DNA of 64,000 nucleotides from Gammaproteobacteria bacterium UBA2675 (lineage in GTDB: Bacteria > Pseudomonadota > Gammaproteobacteria > Pseudomonadales > Pseudohongiellaceae). The notes under the pieces are model-generated. The model worked only from the letters and a program-made list of their open reading frames with translations, had not been told where the DNA came from and did not search any database. This document shows, in pieces, positions 27,193 to 35,721 of this stretch. How positions within the stretch are numbered: position 1 is the first letter of the stretch; every line of letters starts with the position of its first letter. The stretch is taken from contig DEMH01000003.1 in NCBI GenBank assembly GCA_002354805.1, forward strand, positions 113,110 through 177,109, written 5' to 3'. The translations under genes and the position numbers were made by a program.

Positions 27193-27954
27193 ATGAACAA
27201 GCTCAGTAGCTCAATCGCAGGATTTCTCCTGGCAAGTTTCTTTATTGCGGCCACACCCGCTGCAATCGCGCAGGGTGTGGCGCCAATGCCCGAGTTTACT
27301 ATCTACCACCTGGAAGGGCGCCGCTCAGAGCGTCTTGTCTGGCTGATGGAAGAGCTGGGTCTGCCCTATGAGCTGGAATTCACGCGGGGTGACCTGGCGG
27401 CGTCCATGGCTGCCATTCGTGCGATTAATCCTGATATGCCGGTGGCACCCACTGTTGTCTATGATGGTCAGGTGCTGGTGGAGTCTGGCGCCATTATTGA
27501 AATGATCCTTGCCCGCCACGGTGGTGGTCAACTGGTGCCGCCCCTTGAATCTCCTGATTTTGCGACGCACTTGATGTGGATACATTATTCCGAAGGTTCA
27601 CTGGCTGCTCGCGCCATTGCCGACTACCGGGTCTGGCAGATTCAGCCACCCACAGCCCGCTCACCCCTGGTTGATTCGGAAGCGGTAGTGCAGTTCGCAG
27701 AGAACTTTCTTGACGGCAAACCCTGGTTTGGCGGCGAGGAATTTTCCGCAGCTGATATCATGATGCTGTTTCCCCTGAATTTCGCGTTTGTGCTCAATAT
27801 TGTGGACAGTGAACAGTTCCCGAATATCAATGCCTGGATGGAAAAGGTGACTGCCCGACCGGCTTATCAGGCCATGCTCGACAAAGCCCGTCCTGATGGT
27901 ATGGTCGGCTCACTGCCACCGCTGCCCAGTCATGCGCCGTCAGGTCCGCGCTGA
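27193..27954 (+). CDS. Glutathione S-transferase-like protein with signal peptide
   Basis: A 253-residue protein: a Sec signal peptide (1-27, ending PAAIAQ) precedes a full GST fold. The thioredoxin-like domain starts at FTIYHLEGRRSERLVWLMEELGLPYE, has a cis-proline region MPVAPTVVYDG and a glutathione-contacting segment VESGAIIE. The helical domain follows with FSAADIMMLFPL. GSTs are normally cytosolic, so export is unusual and suggests a periplasmic role. AAGGGGAG lies before the ATG. The next gene, an oxidoreductase, starts 80 bases downstream on the same strand. Confidence 0.85.
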   Translation: MNKLSSSIAGFLLASFFIAATPAAIAQGVAPMPEFTIYHLEGRRSERLVWLMEELGLPYELEFTRGDLAASMAAIRAINPDMPVAPTVVYDGQVLVESGAIIEMILARHGGGQLVPPLESPDFATHLMWIHYSEGSLAARAIADYRVWQIQPPTARSPLVDSEAVVQFAENFLDGKPWFGGEEFSAADIMMLFPLNFAFVLNIVDSEQFPNINAWMEKVTARPAYQAMLDKARPDGMVGSLPPLPSHAPSGPR

Positions 27955-28034
27955 CACGTCCAGTCAGACAAGCCAGAATTGTCAGTCATATTAACCATCA
28001 CTTAATTCAGAAATAACGATTCAAAGAGGGAGCC

Positions 28035-29168
28035 ATGACAGTACCATCCACCTATCTGCAGATGTTTTCCACGCTCAACGAATCGGGCGAGCTGCGCCTG
28101 GAGTTGATCGAAAAGCCGGTCCCGACACCCAAAGCCAACGAGGTGCTGGTTCGCATCGAGGCAACCCCGATCAATCCGTCGGATCAGGGCGTGATGTTCG
28201 GCTGGGCCGATATCAGCGCGGCGAGCACGGCTGGCGAAGGCAGTCGTGCTGTGCTGACTGCGCCTGTCGGCGAACAGGGCATGCGTGTCATGAGGGCTCG
28301 AGTGGGGCAGGCGCTTCCGGTGGGCAATGAAGGTGCCGGCACGGTCGTTGCGACCGGCGATTCCGAGCTGGCGAAAAACCTGCACGGTAAGGTTGTTGCC
28401 GTAATGGGCGGCAGCATGTATGCACAGTATCGCTGTGTCGACGCCGCCAGTTGCCTGCCATTGCAGGACGGCCACACTGCTAAAGACGGTGCATCCTGTT
28501 TTGTGAATCCGCTGACCGCACTGTCAATGATAGAAACAATGAAAATGGAAGGACATTCGGCGCTGGTCCATACAGCTGCAGCATCCAATCTCGGGCAGAT
28601 GCTGGTGCGTATTTGCCAGGCTGATGGCGTTGAGCTGGTCAATATCGTACGTAAAGAAGAGCAGGCGAAACTGTTGCGCGACATGGGCGCGAAGCATGTT
28701 GTTAACTCCAGTTCAGATAATTTCAAAGCAGAGCTGACCGACGCCATTCACGCTACCGGTGCGACGCTTGCGTTCGATGCAACCGGCGGTGGCTCATTGG
28801 CGTCTGACATTCTGGCCTGCATGGAAGCAGCCGCCTCTCGTACTCCGGGCGCCTACAGTATCTATGGTTCAGTGAAACACAAGCAGGTTTATTTGTATGG
28901 CAACCTCGACACATCACCTACTGTGTTGCAGCGAGCCTACGGCATGGCTTGGGGTGTGGGTGGCTGGCTGCTGCCCAATTTCCTGGCCAAAGCTGGAACT
29001 GAGGTTGCTGGGCGCCTGCGAGCGCGTGTGGCCAGTGAGCTGAAGACAACGTTCGCCAGCCACTACACTAACGAAATTTCCCTGGTCGAGGCGCTGAATG
29101 CCGATACCGTTCGTCAGTACTACGCCAAACACACCGGTGAGAAATTTTTGATCTGTCCGCAGAAGTAA
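28035..29168 (+). CDS. Zinc-type/quinone-oxidoreductase-like MDR dehydrogenase
   Basis: A cytoplasmic medium-chain dehydrogenase/reductase of 377 residues. The GroES-like N-terminal half contains ATPINPSDQGVMFGWAD and VGNEGAGTVV. The nucleotide-binding half contains HTAAASNLGQMLVRICQ in place of the classic GxGxxG. The zinc-binding cysteines of true alcohol dehydrogenases are not apparent, so an NAD(P)H:quinone or enoyl reductase activity is more likely. AGAGGGAG precedes the ATG. It may be co-transcribed with the exported GST-like gene. Substrate unknown. Confidence 0.85.
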   Translation: MTVPSTYLQMFSTLNESGELRLELIEKPVPTPKANEVLVRIEATPINPSDQGVMFGWADISAASTAGEGSRAVLTAPVGEQGMRVMRARVGQALPVGNEGAGTVVATGDSELAKNLHGKVVAVMGGSMYAQYRCVDAASCLPLQDGHTAKDGASCFVNPLTALSMIETMKMEGHSALVHTAAASNLGQMLVRICQADGVELVNIVRKEEQAKLLRDMGAKHVVNSSSDNFKAELTDAIHATGATLAFDATGGGSLASDILACMEAAASRTPGAYSIYGSVKHKQVYLYGNLDTSPTVLQRAYGMAWGVGGWLLPNFLAKAGTEVAGRLRARVASELKTTFASHYTNEISLVEALNADTVRQYYAKHTGEKFLICPQK

Positions 29169-29177
29169 GGCAAACAC

Positions 29178-30626
29178 TCAGCGGTGGCCCAGACTCTCAC
29201 GTAATGTCTTCACATGTGTGCGTGAGAGCGGGCAGCGCTGCTGGTGTGTCAATACCAATTCATACTTGCCTCCACCCAGCGACCTTAGCTCCTGAACGGC
29301 ATCCAGATTGACCAGATGGGATCTGTGGGCGCGTGTGAAGTTTGCCGGCAATAAGTCCAGCAGGTCTTTCAGGCTGCGGTCGTCAAGAATGGTCTCGGCG
29401 CTGGCCAGTCTGATCTCAGAATAGTTGCCAGCTCCCTGGACAGTGAGAATATCTTTACAGTCCAGGACGCGTGTCCTGCCGGCGGAACTGACAGTCAGCT
29501 GGTCGGGTTTGCGCGGCTGGATAGCGATGCTCATGGGCCGGCAAAGTAGGGCTAGCAATGGCACTGTGGCGGCGTAAAGGTATTGATCAAAGAACAGATC
29601 CCTGTCCAGCATCAGACTCAATACCAGGCAGCCCAAGGCAGATACCTGAAACACTCTGTTCTTGTTACTGACATGGGTTGATCGCCAGGCCAGGAAAAGC
29701 GACACAGTAACACTTGCCCAGAGCGCCGAGTGAACAATATCCTGCGGCGGCCCAAACCAGAGTGTGGTGGTGACACCTGCTGCGGTGATCGCGAGGAGTC
29801 CAGCGGTAGGTAAGCGGAACCCGTTTCGCCTGCCTATGTAAAACGGCAGCGTGCAGGCAAAAACCATCAGCGCACTGGCGACCATGCCCAAACGCAGCAT
29901 GTGCCACAGGTACGGATATGCATAAAAGGCACGGAATACCTCTGCTCCGGCAGCCACCAACAGCGCTGATGTCATGACCAGGGCCAGGCGTCTTTCGGGA
30001 ACGTTGGCGCTTACTATCACGAAAGTTGCTATGACCAGTAGAGTAAAACCAAGCAGAGGCGCCGCATAATAGCCAATTGGACGACGAATCTCGGACGAAT
30101 AGCTGGCCAGCCGCAAGCCCGGCAGAGTCTCGCTGCCATGGATGATTGAGTTCAGACTGTGCTGTCTGTAGTGACTGGAAAGTTCCAGCAGTGCAGTGTT
30201 ATTGCCCGGTCTGACGGTGTCTGCAGGCAGATGAATGATGGCATCGATGGGGCCCGCTGTTTCACCTTCTGGACGGACTGAGGGTAATCCCTTGAAGCCT
30301 GTTTCCTGGCCATTCCACAACACCCTTGCCGAGAAAGTGCCGGACAGATAAAGACCAAGTGGTGGAGCATGGTCGGCAGCGCTGGCGACAGGCACAGTGA
30401 ACACTGCACGCAGCCAGCCATGGTCAGCGGGCAGTTGCAGGGACCCGAGCTCAACGGCCTGCCACGGGCCGGACCGCTCCGATGCCATAGCGACTGATAT
30501 CAGATCAGCCCTGTGCTGAGAGCCAGCTGGCTGGAGAAGCTGGGGTAATGTCAGCAACAAGGCCGCAATAAGGTAGGGTGCAATCACCCAGCCTGCGAGA
30601 TGACGATCGATAACGGGAATCTGCAA
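29178..30626 (-). CDS. Membrane-bound LytTR-domain regulator
   Basis: A 482-residue protein joining a membrane sensor to a DNA-binding domain. Helix 1 is at about 12-30. A periplasmic region of about 150 residues resembles a beta-rich 7TMR-DISM-type sensor (GLYLSGTFSARVLWNGQ). Seven hydrophobic segments follow between about 185 and 365. A LytTR domain (about 378-480) ends the protein (ILTVQGAGNYSEIRL, FTRAHRSHLVNLDAV). There is no kinase or receiver, so it would be a one-component membrane regulator. The start is a TTG; a GTG at codon 14 is an alternative. It converges on the MDR gene with a 9-base gap. Confidence 0.82.
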   Translation of the reverse strand: MQIPVIDRHLAGWVIAPYLIAALLLTLPQLLQPAGSQHRADLISVAMASERSGPWQAVELGSLQLPADHGWLRAVFTVPVASAADHAPPLGLYLSGTFSARVLWNGQETGFKGLPSVRPEGETAGPIDAIIHLPADTVRPGNNTALLELSSHYRQHSLNSIIHGSETLPGLRLASYSSEIRRPIGYYAAPLLGFTLLVIATFVIVSANVPERRLALVMTSALLVAAGAEVFRAFYAYPYLWHMLRLGMVASALMVFACTLPFYIGRRNGFRLPTAGLLAITAAGVTTTLWFGPPQDIVHSALWASVTVSLFLAWRSTHVSNKNRVFQVSALGCLVLSLMLDRDLFFDQYLYAATVPLLALLCRPMSIAIQPRKPDQLTVSSAGRTRVLDCKDILTVQGAGNYSEIRLASAETILDDRSLKDLLDLLPANFTRAHRSHLVNLDAVQELRSLGGGKYELVLTHQQRCPLSRTHVKTLRESLGHR

Positions 30627-30744
30627 ACCGGTTCCAGGTGCAATTCACATGGGAAAAATGACGTTTCACGTATTATGCCTTGCTGGTGGTGGGTGCTTCA
30701 AAGACTATTGCCAGTCACGTCATTGAACAAAATTCGGAGTGATC

Positions 30745-31899
30745 ATGAAACCAAGCTGTCTATCCCTGCCCGCTCTCCTGGCAATCCACCTCAGCCTTTG
30801 TCTGTCGTCGGGTGCGTTGGCGCAGACGTCTCAACGGCAACCGGCACTGTCCGGCCAGCAGGTGACACAGATGCTGTCTCAGGTCGAAGCCATTTTCACA
30901 GAACAGAAGCTGGTAGGTTTACAGGCAGCAGTTTACGACGGACAGCAAGTACATGAGCTCAATCTCGGTTTTGCCGACGTCGAACACGCTGTGCCTGTCA
31001 GTTCAGACACGCGTTTCGAGATAGCGTCCATCACCAAGGCGTTCACCGGACTTGCTCAATTGCTGTTGGCTGAATCAGGTGAACTGGAGCTGGACAGACC
31101 GGTGCAGTACTACGTGCCGGAATTCCCGGTGTCACCCGAGGGAGTCCTGACAACCCGACAACTTGCGGGCGCCACAGGTGGGATTCGTCACTATCAGTCG
31201 GAGCGCGATGTAAGCTTTTATGCCACGCACTATGATTCGGTGATCGATGCGCTTGAGCTTTTCAGGGACGATGCACTGGTCGCTGCGCCCGGCTCTCGGG
31301 TCCATTATTCAAGTTATGGCTTCAATCTGATGGCCGCAGTAATTGAACGTGCCAGCGGCACGCCGTTCACGGATGTCGTTCAGACGAGTATCCTGACACC
31401 CATGGGCCTGCTCGATACCGGCTTTACCGATGTACGAATTCCCATGCCAAACCGCAGTCGCCATTATACGTTTATTGATCTTTACAGCCGTGATGTCTTG
31501 CCGGCTTTGCAGGTACTGCCAACACTGGATCACAGTTACAACATGGGTGGTGGCAACATGTACTCGACGGCGAGCGACCTGGTCAAATTTGGTCAGCAGC
31601 TGATTGCGCCCGGCGTCCTGAGTGATGAGCTTCGTGGCGAGCTGGCAGCGACACATTTCACGTCAGGCGGTCAGCCCAGCATGTTCAGCGACGGCTGGGT
31701 AATGATCGGCTTGCAGTCGCAGCCGCGTTTTCTGATGGCAGGCGGCAGCTATCCGGGAACAATGTCGCTGCTGCTGGTCTTCCCGGAACTGCAGGTGGTG
31801 GCCGCAATGCTGACAAATACCTGGGGCAAGGATGGCCCGGACGTCATGGACAGACTGATCATGGGCTGGACCGAGCCTGAATTACTCGGCACACGCTAA
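30745..31899 (+). CDS. Exported serine hydrolase (class C beta-lactamase/DD-peptidase fold)
   Basis: A periplasmic serine hydrolase of 384 residues with a signal peptide to about residue 27. The nucleophile motif SITK is at 95-98 (SxxK), and the second motif is YSS at 188-190, a common variant of YxN in this superfamily. The family is broad (peptidases, esterases, beta-lactamases); resistance activity should not be assumed. The ATG at 30745 has CGGAG 5 bases before it; the GTG at 30739 overlaps that site. It converges on and overlaps by four bases the small membrane gene on the minus strand. Confidence 0.87.
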   Translation: MKPSCLSLPALLAIHLSLCLSSGALAQTSQRQPALSGQQVTQMLSQVEAIFTEQKLVGLQAAVYDGQQVHELNLGFADVEHAVPVSSDTRFEIASITKAFTGLAQLLLAESGELELDRPVQYYVPEFPVSPEGVLTTRQLAGATGGIRHYQSERDVSFYATHYDSVIDALELFRDDALVAAPGSRVHYSSYGFNLMAAVIERASGTPFTDVVQTSILTPMGLLDTGFTDVRIPMPNRSRHYTFIDLYSRDVLPALQVLPTLDHSYNMGGGNMYSTASDLVKFGQQLIAPGVLSDELRGELAATHFTSGGQPSMFSDGWVMIGLQSQPRFLMAGGSYPGTMSLLLVFPELQVVAAMLTNTWGKDGPDVMDRLIMGWTEPELLGTR

Positions 31900-32210
31900 T
31901 TCACGGTGGTTTCAGCGCCAGCAGGCGTATACCCATGAATCAGCACGTAAAGCAATGGCGCGATTGAGCCGAGCATCAGTGTCGCCAGAAGCCACGGCCA
32001 GAACGTGATTCTGCGGCGCTGCGCATCGTCCCGAAGAAACAGCAGGACCAGGATGAGCGCGGCGGCCAGGTCCACGAATACCTGCCAGCCAGCTGAGCTC
32101 TCTACCAGCAACTGGAATATCCCGATGTATCCGACCTCAAGTAGTGCGACGAGCGTCACCCCGCCAAGAAGAAGCAAAAGCAGCAGCGATGCGATACGAT
32201 AGGTGTTCAT
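31896..32210 (-). CDS. DUF2834-like small membrane protein
   Basis: A 104-residue integral membrane protein with three hydrophobic helices (about 5-27, 40-58 and 68-92) joined by a DDAQRRR loop, similar in layout to DUF2834 proteins. Starts at 32210 with AGGAG upstream; the longer open frame to 32399 runs across the operators and is not used. It is divergent from a TetR regulator and separated from it by two operator-like palindromes, so it is the likely regulated target. Confidence 0.75.
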   Translation of the reverse strand: MNTYRIASLLLLLLLGGVTLVALLEVGYIGIFQLLVESSAGWQVFVDLAAALILVLLFLRDDAQRRRITFWPWLLATLMLGSIAPLLYVLIHGYTPAGAETTVN

Positions 32211-32221
32211 AGTAGATCTCC

Positions 32222-32268
32222 TGTAGCAAGTGCTACATATTAGCGAATTAATGTAGCGATTGCTACAT
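32222..32268. promoter_or_regulatory. Twin TetR-type operators, TGTAGC-N4-GCTACA
   Basis: Two palindromes lie between the divergent genes: TGTAGCAAGTGCTACA at 32222-32237 and TGTAGCGATTGCTACA at 32252-32267. Their centres are 30 bases apart, about three helical turns, so two dimers would sit on the same face. The second ends 10 bases before the TetR ATG, fitting autorepression and control of the membrane gene. Confidence 0.85.
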
Positions 32269-32277
32269 ACAAAATTT

Positions 32278-32763
32278 ATGACCGACAAGAAACAGGCAAT
32301 TCGCGCATCGATAGCGGCGCACCTGCTGGCAACGGGAATAAGCGGACATGGCATTCGCGCCCTGGCCAAGGCCGCTGATACCAGTGACCGTATGCTCATT
32401 TACTACTTCAGCAGCAAAGATGAGCTGTTACGGGAGTCGCTGATGATGATTGTCGATGGCTTATCGATCCAACTGGATCAGGAAGTCGGCGATACCAGGC
32501 AGAGCTGCACAGATTTGCTGGAAACACTCACCTTACTTTGCCAACGACCAGACTGGCGGCCGATGACCAGCCTCTGGTTTGAGATAGTTGGGCTGGCGGC
32601 CAGGGGCCAGGAGCCGTTTCAGAGTGTCGCCTGCGAAATCGCCGATGCGTTTATTGAGTGGATTGCACAACATCTGCCGGAGTCTGAAAAGAGCCGGGCC
32701 GCGGATCTTTTTGCTCACCTGGAGGGAAGAATGCTGCTGATGCTTATCGGGCGTAGATTATAG
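32278..32763 (+). CDS. TetR-family transcriptional regulator
   Basis: A 161-residue repressor. The N-terminal helix-turn-helix is typical (AIRASIAAHLLATGISGHGIRALAKAADTSDRMLIYYFSSK is the expected 40-residue block, split here only by family wobble: GHGIRALAKAADTSDRML then YYFSSKDEL). The C-terminal ligand domain is short. The ATG at 32278 has no ribosome binding site, and the TTG at 32260 lies inside operator 2. The twin operators upstream are probably its own sites. Its stop overlaps the dgkA end by six bases (convergent). Confidence 0.88.
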   Translation: MTDKKQAIRASIAAHLLATGISGHGIRALAKAADTSDRMLIYYFSSKDELLRESLMMIVDGLSIQLDQEVGDTRQSCTDLLETLTLLCQRPDWRPMTSLWFEIVGLAARGQEPFQSVACEIADAFIEWIAQHLPESEKSRAADLFAHLEGRMLLMLIGRRL

Positions 32764-33120
32764 CGGCCAAAGAATTATGCCCCAGATGATGGCTGCCCCA
32801 ATCAGGCTGAAAAGGACAGCGGCCGAGCCGATGTCTTTGGCGCGCCCGCTTAGCTCGTGATACTCCGGCCCTATGCGGTCAATGGCCACTTCAACGGCAC
32901 TGTTCAGCATCTCCGTAATTAATACGATCAGAAGCGATGCGACCAGCAAAGCACGTTCAGCCGGCGTGACGTTAACAAGGATAATGACAGGGGCCAGCAA
33001 GGCAACAAGAATGACCTCCATCCGGAATGCCTCTTCAGAACGCCATAATGCCTTCAGGCCCTGCAAGGAAAAACGCGTGGCGTGTATCAGGCGCCTGACC
33101 CCTCTGGCCTGCGATTTCAT
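32758..33120 (-). CDS. dgkA: Diacylglycerol kinase DgkA
   Basis: An inner-membrane enzyme that phosphorylates diacylglycerol, recycling lipid released during membrane-derived oligosaccharide or LPS modification. 120 residues (E. coli 122) with three membrane helices. Conserved residues: R and E in SEEAFRMEV, and the active-site block EMLNSAVEVAIDR. The start at 33120 is chosen because an AGAGGT site precedes it and the length fits; the frame is open up to 33375 without support. Confidence 0.94.
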   Translation of the reverse strand: MKSQARGVRRLIHATRFSLQGLKALWRSEEAFRMEVILVALLAPVIILVNVTPAERALLVASLLIVLITEMLNSAVEVAIDRIGPEYHELSGRAKDIGSAAVLFSLIGAAIIWGIILWPL

Positions 33121-33307
33121 ACGGCTACCTCTGTGGTTGCTACCAAGGAATCTGCGCCGTGCTTCTGGGACACAGGTTCCGGGGCATGATAAACCAAAAA
33201 TATTTAAAGTTCCCCTGGCGCTACAGAGTTGTATAAGATGGCCGATACCCCATGATGTGCTCATCCCTGGTCCATCGTAACCTGCAGTAAATGTTGAACC
33301 GAAGCCA

Positions 33308-34591
33308 ATGAAATCCAGACTCTCTATCGTTGATAATCTCGCTCGGGTATCCAGCCCATCCCGTACGCATGTCAATGAAAAGGCCGGGTATTACCAGGGA
33401 AGTCGCTATCTGGAGTTCGAATCCCGCCGACTGTATTCTGCATTCCAGCCCATCTACAGCATTGCCCATAAACGTATTGTGGGACTTGAGGCCCTGGTAC
33501 GAGCGATAGATGAGCATGGGGCTTCCATATCGCCAGTCGAGTTGTTCGGTAAGCGTCAGGGCGAGGCGGTCCATAATCTGGACCTGACCTGTCAGCAGGT
33601 TCACCTGCAGAATTTTCATGCGCTGGATCCGCCCGATGCATGGCTCTTCCTCAACGTCGACCCTGCCACATTGAGCCGCTGTGCCCGCTACACCACTTTT
33701 CTCTGTGATCTGCTGGTGGAATATGGCTACACACCAAATCGCGTAGTCATCGAGATTCTGGAGTCAAGCATTGAGGACGAAAGCGAGCTGGAGCAGACCA
33801 TCGGGCAGTACAAGGATCTGGGCTTTTTGATCGCCATTGATGACTTTGGTGCCGGGCACTCCAACTTTGAACGTATCTGGCGTATACAGCCCGATATCGT
33901 GAAACTGGATCGTGGCATGTTAAAAAAGGCAGGTCAGGATGCAAGCGTCAAAGAGCTTTTGAAAGGCATCACCAGTATGTTGCACAACTGTAAGTGTCTG
34001 GTCCTGGCCGAAGGTGTGGAAACCACCGAGGAAGCGCTGGCCGCAATGGATGCGCAGGTCGACCTGATTCAGGGATATTACTTCGCACGACCCTTTTTGT
34101 TGTCCGAGTCTATCGCGACACGTCGTGGTCTGTGGAAAGAGCTTTACAACGAATTCGATGAACTGAACCTGTATATCCAGGAGCGCAAGCGAGACAGCCT
34201 GGAGCCTTACCGCAATCGATTGGTGGCATTAACGGTCGGTGCACAAAAGAAAAACCTGCTGGAAGACATCGCGCAGCTGATGTTCAAACTGCCGCACACT
34301 ATTCGCCTGTACCAGCTGGCGCTGGATGGTGAACAGTGTCACGCCAATATCAACAGCCCGACCATTCAGATCGAAGGCCGGGATAGACTGCACGCGCTGG
34401 CGAATGCGCAGGGAGCGAGCTGGAAGCGCCGCGACTACTACGTCAACGCCGTCAATAACCCTGGCAATGTGCAGATGACCCAACCCTACTTCTCTGTTTC
34501 TGATGGTACTTTGTGTATCACGCTCTCAGTGCTCACCCGGCTGAACGGTGAAGACTTTATTGTGTGTTGCGATATCCTGCCTGGCGATTGA
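33308..34591 (+). CDS. EAL-domain c-di-GMP phosphodiesterase
   Basis: A predicted cytoplasmic phosphodiesterase of 427 residues that cleaves c-di-GMP. The EAL domain (about 35-285) keeps the catalytic set: EAL at 61-63, N116 in FLNVDPATL, the EIxE-type block EILES at about 149-153, DDFGAG at 178-183, K199 in VKLD, EGVET and QGYYFARP. It is therefore likely active. The C-terminal 140 residues form a second domain (LPHTIRLYQLALDGEQ, then GEDFIVCCDILPGD at the end) that is probably sensory. No GGEEF domain is present. The gene stands alone. Confidence 0.9.
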   Translation: MKSRLSIVDNLARVSSPSRTHVNEKAGYYQGSRYLEFESRRLYSAFQPIYSIAHKRIVGLEALVRAIDEHGASISPVELFGKRQGEAVHNLDLTCQQVHLQNFHALDPPDAWLFLNVDPATLSRCARYTTFLCDLLVEYGYTPNRVVIEILESSIEDESELEQTIGQYKDLGFLIAIDDFGAGHSNFERIWRIQPDIVKLDRGMLKKAGQDASVKELLKGITSMLHNCKCLVLAEGVETTEEALAAMDAQVDLIQGYYFARPFLLSESIATRRGLWKELYNEFDELNLYIQERKRDSLEPYRNRLVALTVGAQKKNLLEDIAQLMFKLPHTIRLYQLALDGEQCHANINSPTIQIEGRDRLHALANAQGASWKRRDYYVNAVNNPGNVQMTQPYFSVSDGTLCITLSVLTRLNGEDFIVCCDILPGD

Positions 34592-34678
34592 AATTCCCGA
34601 CTTAAGATCACCCCCAAATAAATCTTTTTTTGTGATTGCCGCGTAATTACCTGCAAACCGACTCAACGGGCGATAATC

Positions 34679-35074
34679 ATGCTGGGTAAATTTATTCTGG
34701 GTGTATCTTCTCTGATCTTTGTTGCCTATGGACTGGTCAGTCTGATCAGCCCTGCTGTGCCAGCCGGCTTTGCGGGGCTGGTCATGACCAATGGCAATGC
34801 CTATGCAGAAATTGGGTCCATGTATGGGGGCTTGCAGACTGGCGTGGGGCTGTATTGCCTGCTGGCCATTCTTAACAGGGAATACTACCGCGGAGGTCTT
34901 GCCGTGCTTGTCATCGGCATCGGCATGCTGGCCTGTGCGAGACTGATTTCCGCGCTTGCCACCAATGATCCATTGACCTTCTATACCTGGGGGGCGCTGG
35001 GGTACGAAGCGGTCACGGTATTGATAGCGGCTATAGCCTTGCGACAATCTTACCAAGCCCGACTGGCGACATGA
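34679..35074 (+). CDS. DUF4345-like membrane protein
   Basis: A 131-residue integral membrane protein with four predicted helices (about 4-24, 45-65, 74-92 and 100-123). The sequence pattern AEIGSMYGGLQTGVGLYCLLA is typical of DUF4345, a family of unknown function. It lies 87 bases after the EAL gene on the same strand; co-transcription is possible. Confidence 0.75.
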   Translation: MLGKFILGVSSLIFVAYGLVSLISPAVPAGFAGLVMTNGNAYAEIGSMYGGLQTGVGLYCLLAILNREYYRGGLAVLVIGIGMLACARLISALATNDPLTFYTWGALGYEAVTVLIAAIALRQSYQARLAT

Positions 35075-35132
35075 GTGCGGCAAGACTGCTGTCGGCGTTT
35101 ATTTGGAGCAGACAGCACGCATACTGCGCGGG

Positions 35133-35378
35133 TCAGGTATCGCCCACTTCTGCGCCGAGTTTCGCCAGTGCGCTCTGAATCTGCGTCAGCACCTCGGCGC
35201 TGCTCTTGCCCTGTTTCATACCTTCCGATTGTGCGGTCAGCAGTAGACGGGCGTCATCGTCCCATCGGCGCAGAATCTCGATTTTCTGGTCTTTGCTGAA
35301 GTTGTCTGAGGATAAAACATCAGCAGGTGTATCAAAGTTGCACGCCGGGTCTTTCAGGATTTCGTCTAGATTGTTCAT
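35133..35378 (-). CDS. Small conserved hypothetical protein
   Basis: An 81-residue soluble, acidic protein with no signal or membrane helix. Its core (PADVLSSDNFSKDQKIEILRRW, then DARLLLTAQSEGM) resembles a small proteobacterial family of unknown function whose members share a 'VL..xLSxxQKIEILRRWExDAR' pattern. GGAGG lies about 11 bases before the ATG. It converges on the DUF4345 gene. No function is proposed. Confidence 0.65.
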   Translation of the reverse strand: MNNLDEILKDPACNFDTPADVLSSDNFSKDQKIEILRRWDDDARLLLTAQSEGMKQGKSSAEVLTQIQSALAKLGAEVGDT

Positions 35379-35721
35379 GATAAGTCTGACCTCCCTGCGA
35401 ATTAGGTAGAACGCGGTTCTGGCGTCCGAGGGTGACTTTAAATGAATGTTTTAACCTCTGTTTTACAGCAATAGCGCCGCTCATGCCACCCAAAGGCCGG
35501 ACAGAGATCCAGTCAGTGTAGCTTGAAAGGCACCAAAACAGGGCGGTGCAGCAGGTAACGCTGCACCTAAACAGGGCTCTGGTCGGAGCCTTCAGGCGGG
35601 GTGTCAGACCGCAAACCGCGCAACGCCTGACCTTGCGTTCGTGGCTGGGTTGGCATTGTTGATGCATGATCTAAAGCCAGCACATACCTGACAACAATAA
35701 TCAAATGCGGGACGTCGAATT
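35379..35721. repeat. Non-coding stretch with an 8-bp hairpin between 9-bp direct repeats
   Basis: No gene is seen in these 343 bases. GGTGCAGC (35545-35552) and GCTGCACC (35560-35567) form a perfect stem-loop, and AAACAGGGC occurs on both sides of it. The region also carries the divergent promoters for the hypothetical gene and the gamma-glutamyltransferase, but none is clear enough to place. Confidence 0.5.
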
